A stretch of DNA of 42,475 nucleotides from Actinomycetes bacterium (GCA_029552065.1 JAKPEG010000202.1:1-42475); one strand, 5' to 3'. Positions 15,042 through 23,666 are shown, counted from the stretch's first letter. A program made the numbers and translations. The notes: generated by a model from the letters alone, not told the origin.

Positions 15042-17156
15042 TCAGTGGTGCTTCTTCCCGTGGCGACCGCCATGGCCACCCGGTCCGTCCTGCCCGGCGC
15101 GTCCGCCATGTCCGTTCGGCTCGCCATGTCCGTTCGGCTCGCCAGGCCCGCCGGTGCCTGCGGGCGAGCTCTGGGCTGGGAGAGGCACGGAGAGCGACGG
15201 CGGTACCGCGTCCGGCGTCCGTGGGGAGCCGCCCGGAGCGGGCGCGTCGTAGGGGTCGTCCATCCCCAGGTCGAGCGACGAGTGGCCGTCGACGGCCGCC
15301 AGCTCGCCGAGGAACTCCTCGAAGCCTGCGCCCGGTCCTGCATCCGCGGTGTTGACCTCCCGGGTGAAGATCCGCTCCGGGCCCTCGTCGCCGAGCAGCA
15401 GATCTTCGGCCGCCTCCTCGTAGGGATCCCAGTAGTCCTCGCCACCGGTCTGTTCGTAGCGACGCCGTTCGACCAGGTCGGACTTGGCGGCCTTGACTCC
15501 CGCCGAGATGGAGTGCCAGATCCGGTCCTCGCCGAGCAGGTCGAGTACGCCGGCCCGCTGCAGGACACCCTTGACGTTGCCGAAGACGCGCACGAGGTAG
15601 ATTTCGGCCCCCCGTGCGCGCATGTCCAGGACGAACTCGATGAGGTGCTCGGCGGTCGTCGTGTCGAGCTGGTTGGTCGCCTCGAGGTCGAGGACGACCG
15701 CGCGGGTGCCGGGGCGGCGTTCGACCCGCTGGTTCACCCGGCGGACCACCTGGGCCGAGTTGGCCCAGAACAGCGGACCGTCCGGACGCAGCACGCAGAT
15801 CCCCTGGACAGTCCGGCGCGCCGGGTCGTTGGCGACCGAACCCCAGGCCGCCTTCTCACCTGGCACCTTGCCCATCTCGTCGATGTTCACCTGCATCGAG
15901 CGGTAGATGAGGCCGAGCAGGGACTGCCCGATCGCGATGAGCAGGCCGTTGAGGGGACCGGCGAGCAGGACCCCGATGAGCGCCGCGATGGCCGCGAACA
16001 GGTCGTTGCGCCGGATCGCGCGGTAGCGAACGAACTTGCGAGGGTGGACCAGCCCCCACACGGCATGGACGACGACCGCGGAGAGGGCCGCCTTGGGCAG
16101 CGGGGTGAGCAGGCCGGCCGCGAAGACGAGGACGAGCATGGCGACGACGGCGGCGGCGATGCCGAAGACCTGGCTGCTCCCGCCGGAGCGGACGACGGCG
16201 GCGGTCTTGGAGAGGCTGCCGCCCACTCCCATGCCGCCGAAGATCCCGGAGGCGATGTCTCCGGCGCCGTTGGCGATGAACTCGGCGTCGTCGCGCAGCC
16301 GGTCGTCCTTGCCCTTGGGCGCGAAGGTCGTGGCCGCCGCCAAACCCTCCGCGATACCGACCGCGGCGAGAGCGAAGCCGCCGGTGATGAGGTTGGGCAG
16401 ATCGGCGAGGGCGATGCGCGGGAGGGTGGGCAGGGGGAGCCCATCGGGCACGGTGCCGACGACGGCGACACCGGCGGCCCGCAGTCCCAACAGGTGGGAG
16501 GCGAGGATGCCGCCGGCGATCGCGAGAAGTGACCACGGCAGGCGGGGTGCGAGCTTGGATCCGCCGAAGAGCAGGACGAGGGCCGCCGCCCCGACCAGGA
16601 CGGTCGTCGGCTGGGCTCGCCCGACCGACAGCGCGATGGCCCAGAGGCGGTCGAGCAGGGCTCCGCTCGGCGCGGGCAGGCCCAGCAGCGAGGGGATCTC
16701 GCCGGCGACGATGAGGACGACCAGGCCGGTGACGAAGCCGGTGACGATGGGTTCGCTGAGGAACTGGGCGACCCACCCGAGCCGCAGCAGGCCGATGGCG
16801 ATGAGGGCGATCCCGGCGACGATCGACAGGCTCGAAGTGAGGCTCACCGCGCGTGCGGTGTCGCCGTCGGCTAGCACGCCGACGACCGACCCGGACAGCA
16901 CCGAGACGGTCGACACCGGTCCCATGAACAGCACCCGCGAGGATCCGAAGATCGCATAGGCGAGCAGGGCCGGGGGGATGGAGTAGAGCCCGACCTGCAC
17001 GGGGACTCCGGCGACGGCTGCGTAGCCGAGCGCCTGCGGTATCGCGAGGGCCGCCACGAGCAGCCCGGCGGCGATGTCGCCGGGCAGGGCGGACCGGTCG
17101 AAGCGGCGCAGCGCGACGAGCCCTGGCATGAGCTGCGGAATATCCAGGCGTGGCAC
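15042..17156 (-). CDS. SulP family anion transporter with STAS domain and His/Gly-rich tail
   Basis: 704 residues. The membrane domain (about residues 10-420, 10-14 helices) includes the SulP signature region GDIAAGLLVAALAIPQALGYAAVAG and GGSLSKTAAVVRSGGSS. A STAS domain follows at about 445-560 (VLDLEATNQLDTTTAEHL). Members carry sulfate, bicarbonate or organic anions; the substrate is not readable. After the STAS domain there is an unusual 140-residue extension, acidic first and then a low-complexity tail rich in Gly, His, Asn and Pro ending in GRHGKKHH. GTG 17156 is taken as the start; the open frame continues upstream but runs into the divergent scoA promoter and gene. Confidence 0.88.
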   Translation of the reverse strand: MPRLDIPQLMPGLVALRRFDRSALPGDIAAGLLVAALAIPQALGYAAVAGVPVQVGLYSIPPALLAYAIFGSSRVLFMGPVSTVSVLSGSVVGVLADGDTARAVSLTSSLSIVAGIALIAIGLLRLGWVAQFLSEPIVTGFVTGLVVLIVAGEIPSLLGLPAPSGALLDRLWAIALSVGRAQPTTVLVGAAALVLLFGGSKLAPRLPWSLLAIAGGILASHLLGLRAAGVAVVGTVPDGLPLPTLPRIALADLPNLITGGFALAAVGIAEGLAAATTFAPKGKDDRLRDDAEFIANGAGDIASGIFGGMGVGGSLSKTAAVVRSGGSSQVFGIAAAVVAMLVLVFAAGLLTPLPKAALSAVVVHAVWGLVHPRKFVRYRAIRRNDLFAAIAALIGVLLAGPLNGLLIAIGQSLLGLIYRSMQVNIDEMGKVPGEKAAWGSVANDPARRTVQGICVLRPDGPLFWANSAQVVRRVNQRVERRPGTRAVVLDLEATNQLDTTTAEHLIEFVLDMRARGAEIYLVRVFGNVKGVLQRAGVLDLLGEDRIWHSISAGVKAAKSDLVERRRYEQTGGEDYWDPYEEAAEDLLLGDEGPERIFTREVNTADAGPGAGFEEFLGELAAVDGHSSLDLGMDDPYDAPAPGGSPRTPDAVPPSLSVPLPAQSSPAGTGGPGEPNGHGEPNGHGGRAGQDGPGGHGGRHGKKHH
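15105..15140. repeat. 18-base tandem repeat in the SulP tail
   Basis: Two perfect 18-base units (15105-15122 and 15123-15140) encode EPNGHG twice on the minus strand in the C-terminal tail of the transporter. This is a slippage-prone site that could vary in copy number. Confidence 0.85.
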
Positions 17157-17257
17157 GACGCAAGTGTGCCGTTCACCGCCGATTAACCGCGAATTTCCTT
17201 GCCCACGGATCGGACGGCAGCCTTCCGGCGGAGGGTCCCGCATCGGCACCACGCCGC

Positions 17258-17263
17258 TAGAGT
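17258..17263 (+). promoter_or_regulatory. -10 hexamer for leaderless scoAB
   Basis: TAGAGT, seven bases before ATG 17271, no Shine-Dalgarno. It drives the two CoA-transferase genes, which overlap by one base. Confidence 0.6.
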
Positions 17264-17270
17264 CGGGCAC

Positions 17271-18095
17271 ATGGACAAGGTCGTCTCCACGCCCGCCGAG
17301 GCCATCGCGGGCATCTCCGCGGGCATGTCCCTCGCCGTCGGCGGCTTCGGGCTGTGCGGCATACCGTCGGTGCTCATCCAGGCCCTCCACGAGGCAGGCG
17401 TCGACGGGCTCGAGGTGTTCTCCAACAACTGTGGGGTCGACGACTGGGGGCTGGGCATCCTGCTCAAGGACCGGCGGATCCGCCGGATGGTCTCCTCCTA
17501 CGTGGGGGAGAACAAGGAGTTCGCCCGGCAGTACCTCCAGGGCGAGCTCGAGGTCGAGCTCACCCCGCAGGGCACCCTTGCCGAGCGGCTGCGTGCGGGC
17601 GGAGCCGGCATACCGGCCTTCTTCACCCAGACCGGCGTGGGCACCCAGGTCGCCGAGGGCGGGATGCCCTGGAAGTATGCCGCCGACGGCTCGGTCGAGA
17701 TCGCCTCGCCACCCAAGGAGGTGCGACGCTTCGACTGGAACGGCCGGCCGCACGAATTCGTCATGGAGGAGGCGATCGTCGCCGACTTCTCGCTCGTCCG
17801 GGCGACCGTCGCCGACCGGCACGGGAACCTCATCTTCCACAAGTCGGCCCGCAACTTCAATCCGCTTGCCGCGATGGCGGGCCGGGTCTGCATCGCCGAG
17901 GTCGAGCACCTCTACGACGCGGGCGAACTCGACCCCGACAAGATCCACCTGCCCGGCATCTACGTCCAGCGGGTGCTGCCGATCAGCCGGGCCCAGGTGC
18001 GGGAGAAGCGGATCGAGAAACGCACGGTGCGCCCGCGCGTCGTCCCGGCCGGTGCCGGTTCCGAGGACCTCGAGAGCATGGACGGAGACTTCTGA
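17271..18095 (+). CDS. scoA: 3-oxoacid CoA-transferase subunit A
   Basis: 274 residues. [43 protein letters not shown] matches the alpha subunit of succinyl-CoA:3-ketoacid CoA-transferase, including the CoA-binding glycine-rich [28 protein letters not shown] and GTQVAEGG are further family blocks. With subunit B it moves CoA between succinyl-CoA and a 3-oxoacid such as acetoacetate, feeding ketone bodies or other acids into central metabolism. It is slightly longer than many A subunits because of a charged C-terminal extension ([15 protein letters not shown]...). Acetate:CoA or other acid specificity is possible. Confidence 0.9.
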   Translation: MDKVVSTPAEAIAGISAGMSLAVGGFGLCGIPSVLIQALHEAGVDGLEVFSNNCGVDDWGLGILLKDRRIRRMVSSYVGENKEFARQYLQGELEVELTPQGTLAERLRAGGAGIPAFFTQTGVGTQVAEGGMPWKYAADGSVEIASPPKEVRRFDWNGRPHEFVMEEAIVADFSLVRATVADRHGNLIFHKSARNFNPLAAMAGRVCIAEVEHLYDAGELDPDKIHLPGIYVQRVLPISRAQVREKRIEKRTVRPRVVPAGAGSEDLESMDGDF

Positions 18096-18736
18096 TGGCC
18101 CTCACCCGCGAGGAGATGGCGGCCCGCGCCGCGCGTGAACTCAAGGACGGCGACTACGTCAACCTCGGCATCGGGCTCCCCACGCTGGTGCCCAACTTCG
18201 TCGCCGACGACGTCGAGATCGTCCTGCAGTCCGAGAACGGCATCCTCGGCGTCGGCGCCTACCCGGTCGACGGCGACGAGGACCCCGACCTCATCAACGC
18301 CGGCAAGGAGACCGTCACGGTCCGCAAGGGCGCGAGCTTCTTCGACTCGGCGACGAGCTTCGGGATGATCCGGGGCGGCAAGGTCGACGCGGCCATCCTC
18401 GGAGCGATGCAGGTCTCCCAACGCGGGGACATCGCCAACTGGATGATCCCCGGCAAGATGGTCAAGGGGATGGGCGGGGCGATGGACCTCGTCCACGGTG
18501 CCAAGCACGTCATCGTCCTCATGGAGCACGTGGCCCGCGACGGCACCCACAAGATCGTCTCCGAGTGCACGCTGCCGTTCACCGGCAAGCAGGTCGTCCA
18601 CCGGATCATCACCGACCTCGCTGTCATGGACGTCACCGACGACGGCCTCGTCCTGCGCGAGCTCGCCCCCGGGGTCACCCTCGAGGAGGTCCGCGCGGCG
18701 ACCGAACCCGACTTCCGGGTCGACCTCGACGGCTGA
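18095..18736 (+). CDS. scoB: 3-oxoacid CoA-transferase subunit B
   Basis: 213 residues, normal for the beta subunit. [15 protein letters not shown] is the opening signature. The catalytic glutamate that forms the enzyme-CoA thioester is Glu47 in [50 protein letters not shown] is strongly conserved. It starts on the last base of the scoA stop (TGATG), with GGAG about nine bases upstream, so the subunits are translated together in equal amounts. A 7-base-stem hairpin overlaps the converging gene's stop just downstream. Confidence 0.93.
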   Translation: MALTREEMAARAARELKDGDYVNLGIGLPTLVPNFVADDVEIVLQSENGILGVGAYPVDGDEDPDLINAGKETVTVRKGASFFDSATSFGMIRGGKVDAAILGAMQVSQRGDIANWMIPGKMVKGMGGAMDLVHGAKHVIVLMEHVARDGTHKIVSECTLPFTGKQVVHRIITDLAVMDVTDDGLVLRELAPGVTLEEVRAATEPDFRVDLDG

Positions 18737-18746
18737 GTCAGGTCGT

Positions 18747-18767
18747 CCTTCGCCGGGTCAGCGAAGG
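18747..18767. terminator. Bidirectional hairpin between scoB and TIGR03089 gene
   Basis: CCTTCGC (18747-18753) and GCGAAGG (18761-18767) pair around CGGGTCA, which contains the TIGR03089 stop. It has no T-run but sits exactly between converging genes. Confidence 0.5.
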
Positions 18768-19492
18768 TCGAGGGTCACGCGCTCGGCGGCCAGTCGGTCA
18801 GTCTGGTCGTCGCGGCCGTCGTGGACGAGCACGACCGATCCGTCGACGGCCCACACGTCGAGGGCCTCGCGCAGCATCGGCGCGAGCCGGTCGGGCAACA
18901 CCGCCCGGCAGCCGCGCGAGTGCCGGGACGGGTCGACGAGCTCCCCGTATGCCGTGTCGCTCGCCTCCTCGGGTCCGCCATCCGTGATGCGCCACGCCGG
19001 TTCCGTCCCGCCGGGCGGCGGAGCGTGGAATCGGTCCGGATAGGAAGCCAGTTCGCGTGCCTCGTCGACGACACCCGCGGGCGTGTCCGGGTGCGAGCGG
19101 GCGAGCGCCGCGAGGGTGACGAGCACGGCATACCGGCCGTCGGCGACGACCGACGCGGCGAGCGCGGGATCGGTGGTGACGACGACGTCGGCCGCGCCGG
19201 CGCTCGGCCCGACGAGGACGAGCGCGCCGACCGACCATCCCGCGACCGCCCAATAGGTCGCCCGCCAGTGGGCGGGCAGGTCGAGGCCGAGGCTCGTGCC
19301 GGGGCCGGCGTCGGCGTCGTCGCGCAGCAGCCCGGCCGCCTTGGCCACCCACCGGGACAGGGTGGTCGCCGAGAGCTCGATGCGCTCCCCGGTGCCGTCG
19401 TCGTAGAAGGTGAGTCGGGGCGCGGTGGCGTCGGTCCGGGTGAGCGCGGCCAGCACGGCGGCCGGCTGGGGGGTTCGGTCCGAGGGGGGCAC
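18758..19492 (-). CDS. TIGR03089 family protein
   Basis: 244 residues. The sequence FYDDGTGERIELSATTLSRWVAKAAGLLRDDADAGPGTSLGLDLPAHWRATYWAVAGWSVGALVLV resembles the first third of adenylate-forming enzymes (AMP-binding fold), but the ATP-binding P-loop and later motifs are missing. This is the recognised actinobacterial TIGR03089 family, of unknown function; in mycobacteria a member lies next to an LCP gene (recalled as Rv3268). GTG 19492 is chosen because TATCCT lies seven bases upstream on the minus strand. It may bind an acyl or nucleotide ligand without catalysis; this is inference. Confidence 0.8.
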   Translation of the reverse strand: MPPSDRTPQPAAVLAALTRTDATAPRLTFYDDGTGERIELSATTLSRWVAKAAGLLRDDADAGPGTSLGLDLPAHWRATYWAVAGWSVGALVLVGPSAGAADVVVTTDPALAASVVADGRYAVLVTLAALARSHPDTPAGVVDEARELASYPDRFHAPPPGGTEPAWRITDGGPEEASDTAYGELVDPSRHSRGCRAVLPDRLAPMLREALDVWAVDGSVVLVHDGRDDQTDRLAAERVTLDLR

Positions 19493-19499
19493 GCGCGCC

Positions 19500-19505
19500 A
19501 GGATA
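19500..19505 (-). promoter_or_regulatory. -10 hexamer for leaderless TIGR03089 gene
   Basis: TATCCT on the minus strand, seven bases before GTG 19492, with no Shine-Dalgarno. Confidence 0.55.
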
Positions 19506-19559
19506 CGACGGCCATTCCGGGAGGCGGGAACCACCTGTCGGGGGTGGACGCGGCGGTGC

Positions 19560-19565
19560 GAAACT
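19560..19565 (+). promoter_or_regulatory. -10-like hexamer for leaderless acyltransferase
   Basis: GAAACT with an upstream TGC (extended -10 form), six bases before ATG 19572, no Shine-Dalgarno. Confidence 0.4.
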
Positions 19566-19571
19566 CGGTCC

Positions 19572-20360
19572 ATGGCCGAGACGCAGACCGACTACCCGAG
19601 GCAGCAGCAGTTCTTCGAGGTGTGCGCGGCGGTGATCAAGCGATACCACGGGTGGACGATCAGCGGCGACCCGGGCGACATGAGCAAGCCCTGCCTCATC
19701 GTCGGTCACCACGGCTTCGGCACGATGACCGACCCGGGCGTCTTCGCGCTCTTCGCGAGCCTGGGCTGGCTGGACCGCAAGCTGCCCGTGACGACGCTCA
19801 TGCACGACCTCAACTGGAAGATGAAGATGGGCAAGGCGATGGAGGAGGTCGGCGGCCAGCCGGCCAGTCGCAAGACCTTCTCCGACGCGGTCGCCCGGGG
19901 GCACCACGTCTCGGTCGCGCCCGGCGGCGACTACGACACAGGCAAGGCGTGGCGCGACCGCAACAAGGTCGACTTCTTCGGGCGCAGCGGCTTCGCCCGG
20001 ATGGCCATGGACGAGGGCACGCCCATCGTGCCGATCGTCACCGCAGGCGCGGCCACTGGGGCCTTCGTCGTGACCAACGGGGCCGGCCTCATGCGCAAGC
20101 TGCGGCTCAACAAGGTGCCCGGTCTCAAGACCTTCCCGGTCTCGGTGTCGCTGCCCTGGGGGCTCACCGCCGGCGGGCCGCCGCCCTATCTCCCGCTCCC
20201 GGTGCGGATGGAGACCCGGGTGCTTCCCCAGCTCACCCCGGAGGCGGGCGAGACCCCCGAGCGCTTCGCCCGCCGGGTCCAGGACACCATGCAGGTGGCG
20301 ATGGACGAGCTCGTCGCCAAGCGTGGCCCGGTGCTCGGCTATCCGGTCAAGAAGGGCTGA
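19572..20360 (+). CDS. Lysophospholipid acyltransferase-like protein
   Basis: 262 residues. KPCLIVGHHGFGTMTDPGVFAL near residue 40 takes the place of the NHxxxxD acyltransferase motif: His46/His47 are present but the aspartate (Asp54) is seven or eight residues on instead of five. VSVAPGGDYDTGKAWRDRNKVDFFGRSGFARMAMDEGTPIVPIVTAGA corresponds to the PEGTRS-like block and the following strand of the PlsC/diacylglycerol acyltransferase superfamily. It would transfer an acyl group to a glycerolipid at the membrane, but the exact reaction is unknown. There is no strong membrane helix. It is divergent from the TIGR03089 gene and followed by the AlkA-type gene with its own promoter. Confidence 0.75.
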   Translation: MAETQTDYPRQQQFFEVCAAVIKRYHGWTISGDPGDMSKPCLIVGHHGFGTMTDPGVFALFASLGWLDRKLPVTTLMHDLNWKMKMGKAMEEVGGQPASRKTFSDAVARGHHVSVAPGGDYDTGKAWRDRNKVDFFGRSGFARMAMDEGTPIVPIVTAGAATGAFVVTNGAGLMRKLRLNKVPGLKTFPVSVSLPWGLTAGGPPPYLPLPVRMETRVLPQLTPEAGETPERFARRVQDTMQVAMDELVAKRGPVLGYPVKKG

Positions 20361-20409
20361 CCCGGCACTCCGGCCGCCCTGCCCGCCAGCCCCCGTCACC
20401 GGGCGCCAC

Positions 20410-20415
20410 TAGAGT
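20410..20415 (+). promoter_or_regulatory. -10 hexamer for leaderless DNA glycosylase
   Basis: TAGAGT, six bases before ATG 20422, no Shine-Dalgarno. Confidence 0.6.
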
Positions 20416-20421
20416 CGCGCC

Positions 20422-21354
20422 ATGGTCGCCGGGCCCGAGCACGCGCTCGAACGCAGCTGGCGCAGCGCCCGGCCGTTGCAGCTTGGCGCCACGCTCGCGG
20501 CCTTCCGCCGCGGGGGTGGCGACCCCTGCTTCGAGATGGGGGCCAGCGGCGCGATCACCCGGGCGATGCGGACCCCGACCGGCCCGGCGTCCGTCGAATT
20601 CACTTGTGTCCCGAGGGATTCCCAGATCACTGCGCGGGCCTGGGGCCCAGGTGCGCAGTGGGCGCTCGACCAGGCACCCAACCTGCTCGGCGAGCACGAC
20701 GACCCTGCGGGCTTCGTCCCGCTGCACGCTCCGCTCGCGCAGGCCGCGCGCCGGTTCGCCGGTTGGCGGGTGCCCCGCGGCGGGCTCGTCCTCGACGTGC
20801 TCGTCCCGGCGATCATCGAGCAGAAGGTCACCGGCCAGGAGGCCTTCGCCGGCCGGGCCCGGCTCGTGCGCCGGTTCGGCGAACGCGCTCCCGGGCCTCC
20901 CGGCGAGCGGGGGCTGCTCGTGCCGCCCGACGCGGCCGGGTGGCGCGGCATACCGTCGTGGGAGTGGTTGCGCGCTCCCGTCGACCCCGCGCGCTCGGGC
21001 ACCGTCCAGCGGGTATGCCGGGTGGCCGACTCCCTCGAACGGCTCACCGGACGATCGCCCGCGGAGGCGCGGGCCGCACTGCAGAGCGTGCCGGGGGTGG
21101 GCAGGTGGACCGCCGCCGAGGTGGCCCAGCGCGCGTGGGGCGATGCCGACGCGGTGAGCTTCGGCGATTACCACGTGGCCCGTTCGATCGGCTGGACCCT
21201 CGTCCGGTGCGAGCTCGACGACGACGGGCTCGCCGAGTTGCTCGAGCCCTATGCCGGGCATCGCTACCGGGTGCAGCGGCTGCTCGAGCTCGCTGGGCAC
21301 GGCCATCCCCGGCGGGGGCCGCGAATGGCTCCCCGGACGCATCTGCCGCGCTGA
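20422..21354 (+). CDS. alkA: DNA-3-methyladenine glycosylase II family (AlkA-like)
   Basis: 310 residues. The C-terminal half has the helix-hairpin-helix LQSVPGVGRWTAAEVAQRAWG and, just after, Asp249 in SFGDYHVAR, placed where the catalytic aspartate of the HhH-GPD superfamily lies. VLVPAIIEQKVTGQEAF matches the helix before it (usually ...IVGQQ...). The N-terminal ~100 residues are beta-rich and lack the usual AlkA-N signature, as in several actinobacterial members. It would excise alkylated bases from DNA by hydrolysing the N-glycosidic bond. It stands alone, with no adjacent ada or ogt gene. Confidence 0.85.
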   Translation: MVAGPEHALERSWRSARPLQLGATLAAFRRGGGDPCFEMGASGAITRAMRTPTGPASVEFTCVPRDSQITARAWGPGAQWALDQAPNLLGEHDDPAGFVPLHAPLAQAARRFAGWRVPRGGLVLDVLVPAIIEQKVTGQEAFAGRARLVRRFGERAPGPPGERGLLVPPDAAGWRGIPSWEWLRAPVDPARSGTVQRVCRVADSLERLTGRSPAEARAALQSVPGVGRWTAAEVAQRAWGDADAVSFGDYHVARSIGWTLVRCELDDDGLAELLEPYAGHRYRVQRLLELAGHGHPRRGPRMAPRTHLPR

Positions 21355-21369
21355 CGGAGCGCCGCGGCT

Positions 21370-21388
21370 CGGGCCGTCGCCCGGCCCG
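21370..21388. terminator. Hairpin between converging alkA and fbiB
   Basis: CGGGCCG (21370-21376) and CGGCCCG (21382-21388) pair around TCGCC. It lies within the 51-base gap between two converging stops and has no T-run. Confidence 0.45.
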
Positions 21389-21405
21389 GGGTCCGGCTGG
21401 TGGGT

Positions 21406-22527
21406 TCAGTCGACCGAGCGCGGCACGAGCCGCACGCGACATTGCCCCGCGGTCGTCTCCTGGGAGGCGATCCGGTGGGGCACACCCTCGCCCGCGAGGG
21501 CGACGAGCACCCGAGCGGTCACGAGTCCGACGGCGAAGGGGTCACCGCCCGTGAACTCGATCCAGTCACCCCGCTCCGGCACGTGCAGCTCCACCCCGGC
21601 CTGCCAAGGGTCCAGCTGAGGCAGGAAGGCCGGGCCGATCGCCCGACGGATCCGCGCCTCCGCCGCCTCGATGCCATGGCCGGCCGGGCGCAGCGGCGTC
21701 GCGGCATTCAGTCCGCTGCCCGGGGGGACCCCGAGGGCGGCCAGGACCGCCTCGTGCGAGCCGAACGCGAACCAGTCCTCCTCGGGCGGGCGCACGAGCG
21801 AGCGGGCACCGGGGGCGGTCGCGGCCTCCGCCGGACCGAGCACGTGCTCGCCGAGACCGCGCAGGAGCGCGGCGGGCACGGCGCTCGTCTTGCCCTTGAC
21901 CAGGTCGGCGGCCGCGGCCACCTCGTCGGCGACGACCCGGGTGGTCACGAGCAGGGCCCGTCCGTCGGCGTCGACCCCGCCGCGCAGGTCCTCGACGACG
22001 GCCAGTCCGTGGCTGCCGAGGGCGAAGTCGGTCTGGCCGATCCGCCAGGGCCGACCGGCCGTGTCCGTGAGCAGGACCCCGAGGCGGGTCACCCCGGTGG
22101 CGGCGACGAGCCGGGCGTGCAGCGCGCGGCATACGGCGTCGGGGTCGCGGGGCAGGAGCAGGACGATCTCGCGCCCCCCGGTGTTGGACGCGTCGACACC
22201 CGCGGCCGCCATGACCGGACCCGCTGCGGCGTGGACGATCCGGGTGACCCGCCCTCCGGGCAGGGCCCGCTCGGCGACGATCGACACCGTCTCGGTGTCG
22301 ATGACGGCATCGCGCTGCGCGAGCGGGGCCACCAGGCCCATCGCCTTGGAGGCGATCTTGCTCGACACGGCGAGCACGTCGCCGTCGGTGAGGTGCAGCC
22401 CGGCCCGCTGCGTCGCGGCGAGCAGGAGGGCCGCGAGATCGTCGCCCTCGCGCACCTCCGGTATGCCGTGCAGCGGCATGACCGTCACCGCATGCGCTGG
22501 GCCGGTCCCGTCCCCGGGTGCGCTCAT
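21406..22527 (-). CDS. fbiB: Coenzyme F420-0:L-glutamate ligase, without nitroreductase domain
   Basis: 373 residues. The N-terminal ~245 residues are the CofE ligase domain: LHGIPEVREGDDLAALL, VLAVSSKIASKAMG, NTGGREIVLLLPRDPDAVCRAL, RLGVLLTDTAGRPWRIGQTDFALGSHGL. This domain adds glutamates to F420-0 using GTP. Mycobacterial FbiB (about 448 residues) continues with an FMN-binding nitroreductase domain that reduces dehydro-F420; here the remaining ~125 residues do not look like one and are too short. ATG 22527 overlaps the fbiA stop (ATGA), so the two are coupled. The missing reductase could be encoded elsewhere or the ligase may use a different precursor. Confidence 0.86.
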   Translation of the reverse strand: MSAPGDGTGPAHAVTVMPLHGIPEVREGDDLAALLLAATQRAGLHLTDGDVLAVSSKIASKAMGLVAPLAQRDAVIDTETVSIVAERALPGGRVTRIVHAAAGPVMAAAGVDASNTGGREIVLLLPRDPDAVCRALHARLVAATGVTRLGVLLTDTAGRPWRIGQTDFALGSHGLAVVEDLRGGVDADGRALLVTTRVVADEVAAAADLVKGKTSAVPAALLRGLGEHVLGPAEAATAPGARSLVRPPEEDWFAFGSHEAVLAALGVPPGSGLNAATPLRPAGHGIEAAEARIRRAIGPAFLPQLDPWQAGVELHVPERGDWIEFTGGDPFAVGLVTARVLVALAGEGVPHRIASQETTAGQCRVRLVPRSVD

Positions 22528-23498
22528 CGCACGGCCGCGGTGCGCCCCAGGTCGAGCGCTGCGCCGGCGATGTCGGCGGCCGCCTCGACGTCGGTCATGA
22601 GCAGGGGGCGGGCGCTCACCCGCACCCCGGGCAGGTCGACCGAACCGGCGTCGGCGTCGTCGACGAGCCAGCCGTCGAGGAAGTCGGCATAGAGCGCCGC
22701 GACCGCGGCGGCCGTGCTCTCCACGCCGATCGCGGCCAGGCAGGCATCGGCATGCCCACGCACCGGGCGACCCGAGACGAGTGGGCTCACGCCGACGACG
22801 GGCGCCCGGGTGCCCCGGAGAGCGTCGCGGATCCCGGGGACGCCCAGGACGATCCCGATCGACACGACGGGATTGCTCGGGGGGAGCAGGACCAGGTCCG
22901 CCTGACGGATCGCGTCGAGGACCCCGGGCGCCGGCGCGGCCCGGTCCATCCCGACGACGACGAAGCGCTCCGCGGGAACCGTGGCCCGCAGCCGGACCCA
23001 CCATTCCTGGAAGTGGACGGCGTGCGGACCCTCTCCCTCGTCGAGGACGACGTGGGTCTCGACGGGGGTGTCGGTCATCGGCAGGAGGGTGACCCCGCGC
23101 TCGGGCAGTCCCCAGCGGGCGGCCAGTCGGGCGGTCACCTCGCTGAGGGTGAACCCCTGCCCGAGCCAGAGGGAACGGGCCACATGGGTGCCGAAGTCCT
23201 TGTCGCCCAACCCGAACCAAGCCGGCGGCACGCCGAGCGCGGTCAACTCGCCGTGCACGGCATACGTGTCGTCGGCCCGGCCCCAGCCCTGTTGCTCGTT
23301 CGCGCCGCCGCCAAGGGTGTAGAGCACGGTGTCGAGGTCGGGGCAGACCCGCAGGCCGAAGAGGGTGATGTCGTCGCCGGTGTTGCCGATGACGGTGACG
23401 GTGGAGCCGTGCAGCTCGGGAGTCCGGTCGATATGGGCGAGCAGGCCCCGCAGGAAGCGAGCCCCACCCACTCCGCCGGAGAGCGCGGTGACGTGCAT
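22524..23498 (-). CDS. fbiA: 2-phospho-L-lactate/PEP transferase FbiA (CofD)
   Basis: 324 residues. TALSGGVGGARFLRGL at the start, VTVIGNTGDDITLFGLRVCPDLDTVLYTLGG, FGLGDKDFGTHVARSLWLGQG, LLPPSNPVVSIGIVLGVPGIRDAL and VVGVSPLVSGRPVRGHADACL are the CofD/FbiA family blocks that bind the diphosphate and the deazaflavin FO. It transfers a phospholactyl or phosphoenolpyruvyl group to FO to give (dehydro-)F420-0. ATG 23498 has AAGACT six bases upstream on the minus strand. It heads an fbiA-fbiB operon divergent from whiB, the same order as in mycobacteria (recalled). Confidence 0.95.
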   Translation of the reverse strand: MHVTALSGGVGGARFLRGLLAHIDRTPELHGSTVTVIGNTGDDITLFGLRVCPDLDTVLYTLGGGANEQQGWGRADDTYAVHGELTALGVPPAWFGLGDKDFGTHVARSLWLGQGFTLSEVTARLAARWGLPERGVTLLPMTDTPVETHVVLDEGEGPHAVHFQEWWVRLRATVPAERFVVVGMDRAAPAPGVLDAIRQADLVLLPPSNPVVSIGIVLGVPGIRDALRGTRAPVVGVSPLVSGRPVRGHADACLAAIGVESTAAAVAALYADFLDGWLVDDADAGSVDLPGVRVSARPLLMTDVEAAADIAGAALDLGRTAAVR

Positions 23499-23504
23499 GG
23501 GGGC

Positions 23505-23510
23505 AGTCTT
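23505..23510 (-). promoter_or_regulatory. -10-like hexamer for leaderless fbiAB
   Basis: AAGACT on the minus strand, six bases before ATG 23498, no Shine-Dalgarno. Confidence 0.45.
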
Positions 23511-23666
23511 GCAGCCGGGGACCGCGCACCTCTCCCGCGTCCGCGGGCGCGGCGTTGCCGGCCGTGGCCGCCACCGGCACCGGCGCGACACGCCGGTGGA
23601 TCGGCACGACACGCCGAGAAGTCGGGTGGGGGGCGGTGCGAGTGGACATAAATATCAGATCTCGGC

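Noticed and set aside
15012..16532. Long open frames opposite real genes (for example 1225-1851, 12567-13556, 15012-16532, 33170-34660, 34594-35949, 39333-41201)
   Set aside because: They are antisense shadows of recognised genes, rich in Arg/Gly/Ala/Pro or Asp/Glu/His with no family motifs, as expected from the third-position GC of the real genes.
17157..17948. N-terminal extension of the SulP protein (open frame to 17948)
   Set aside because: It would run through the divergent promoter and antisense to scoA, and adds no SulP-like sequence; GTG 17156 starts right before the conserved domain.
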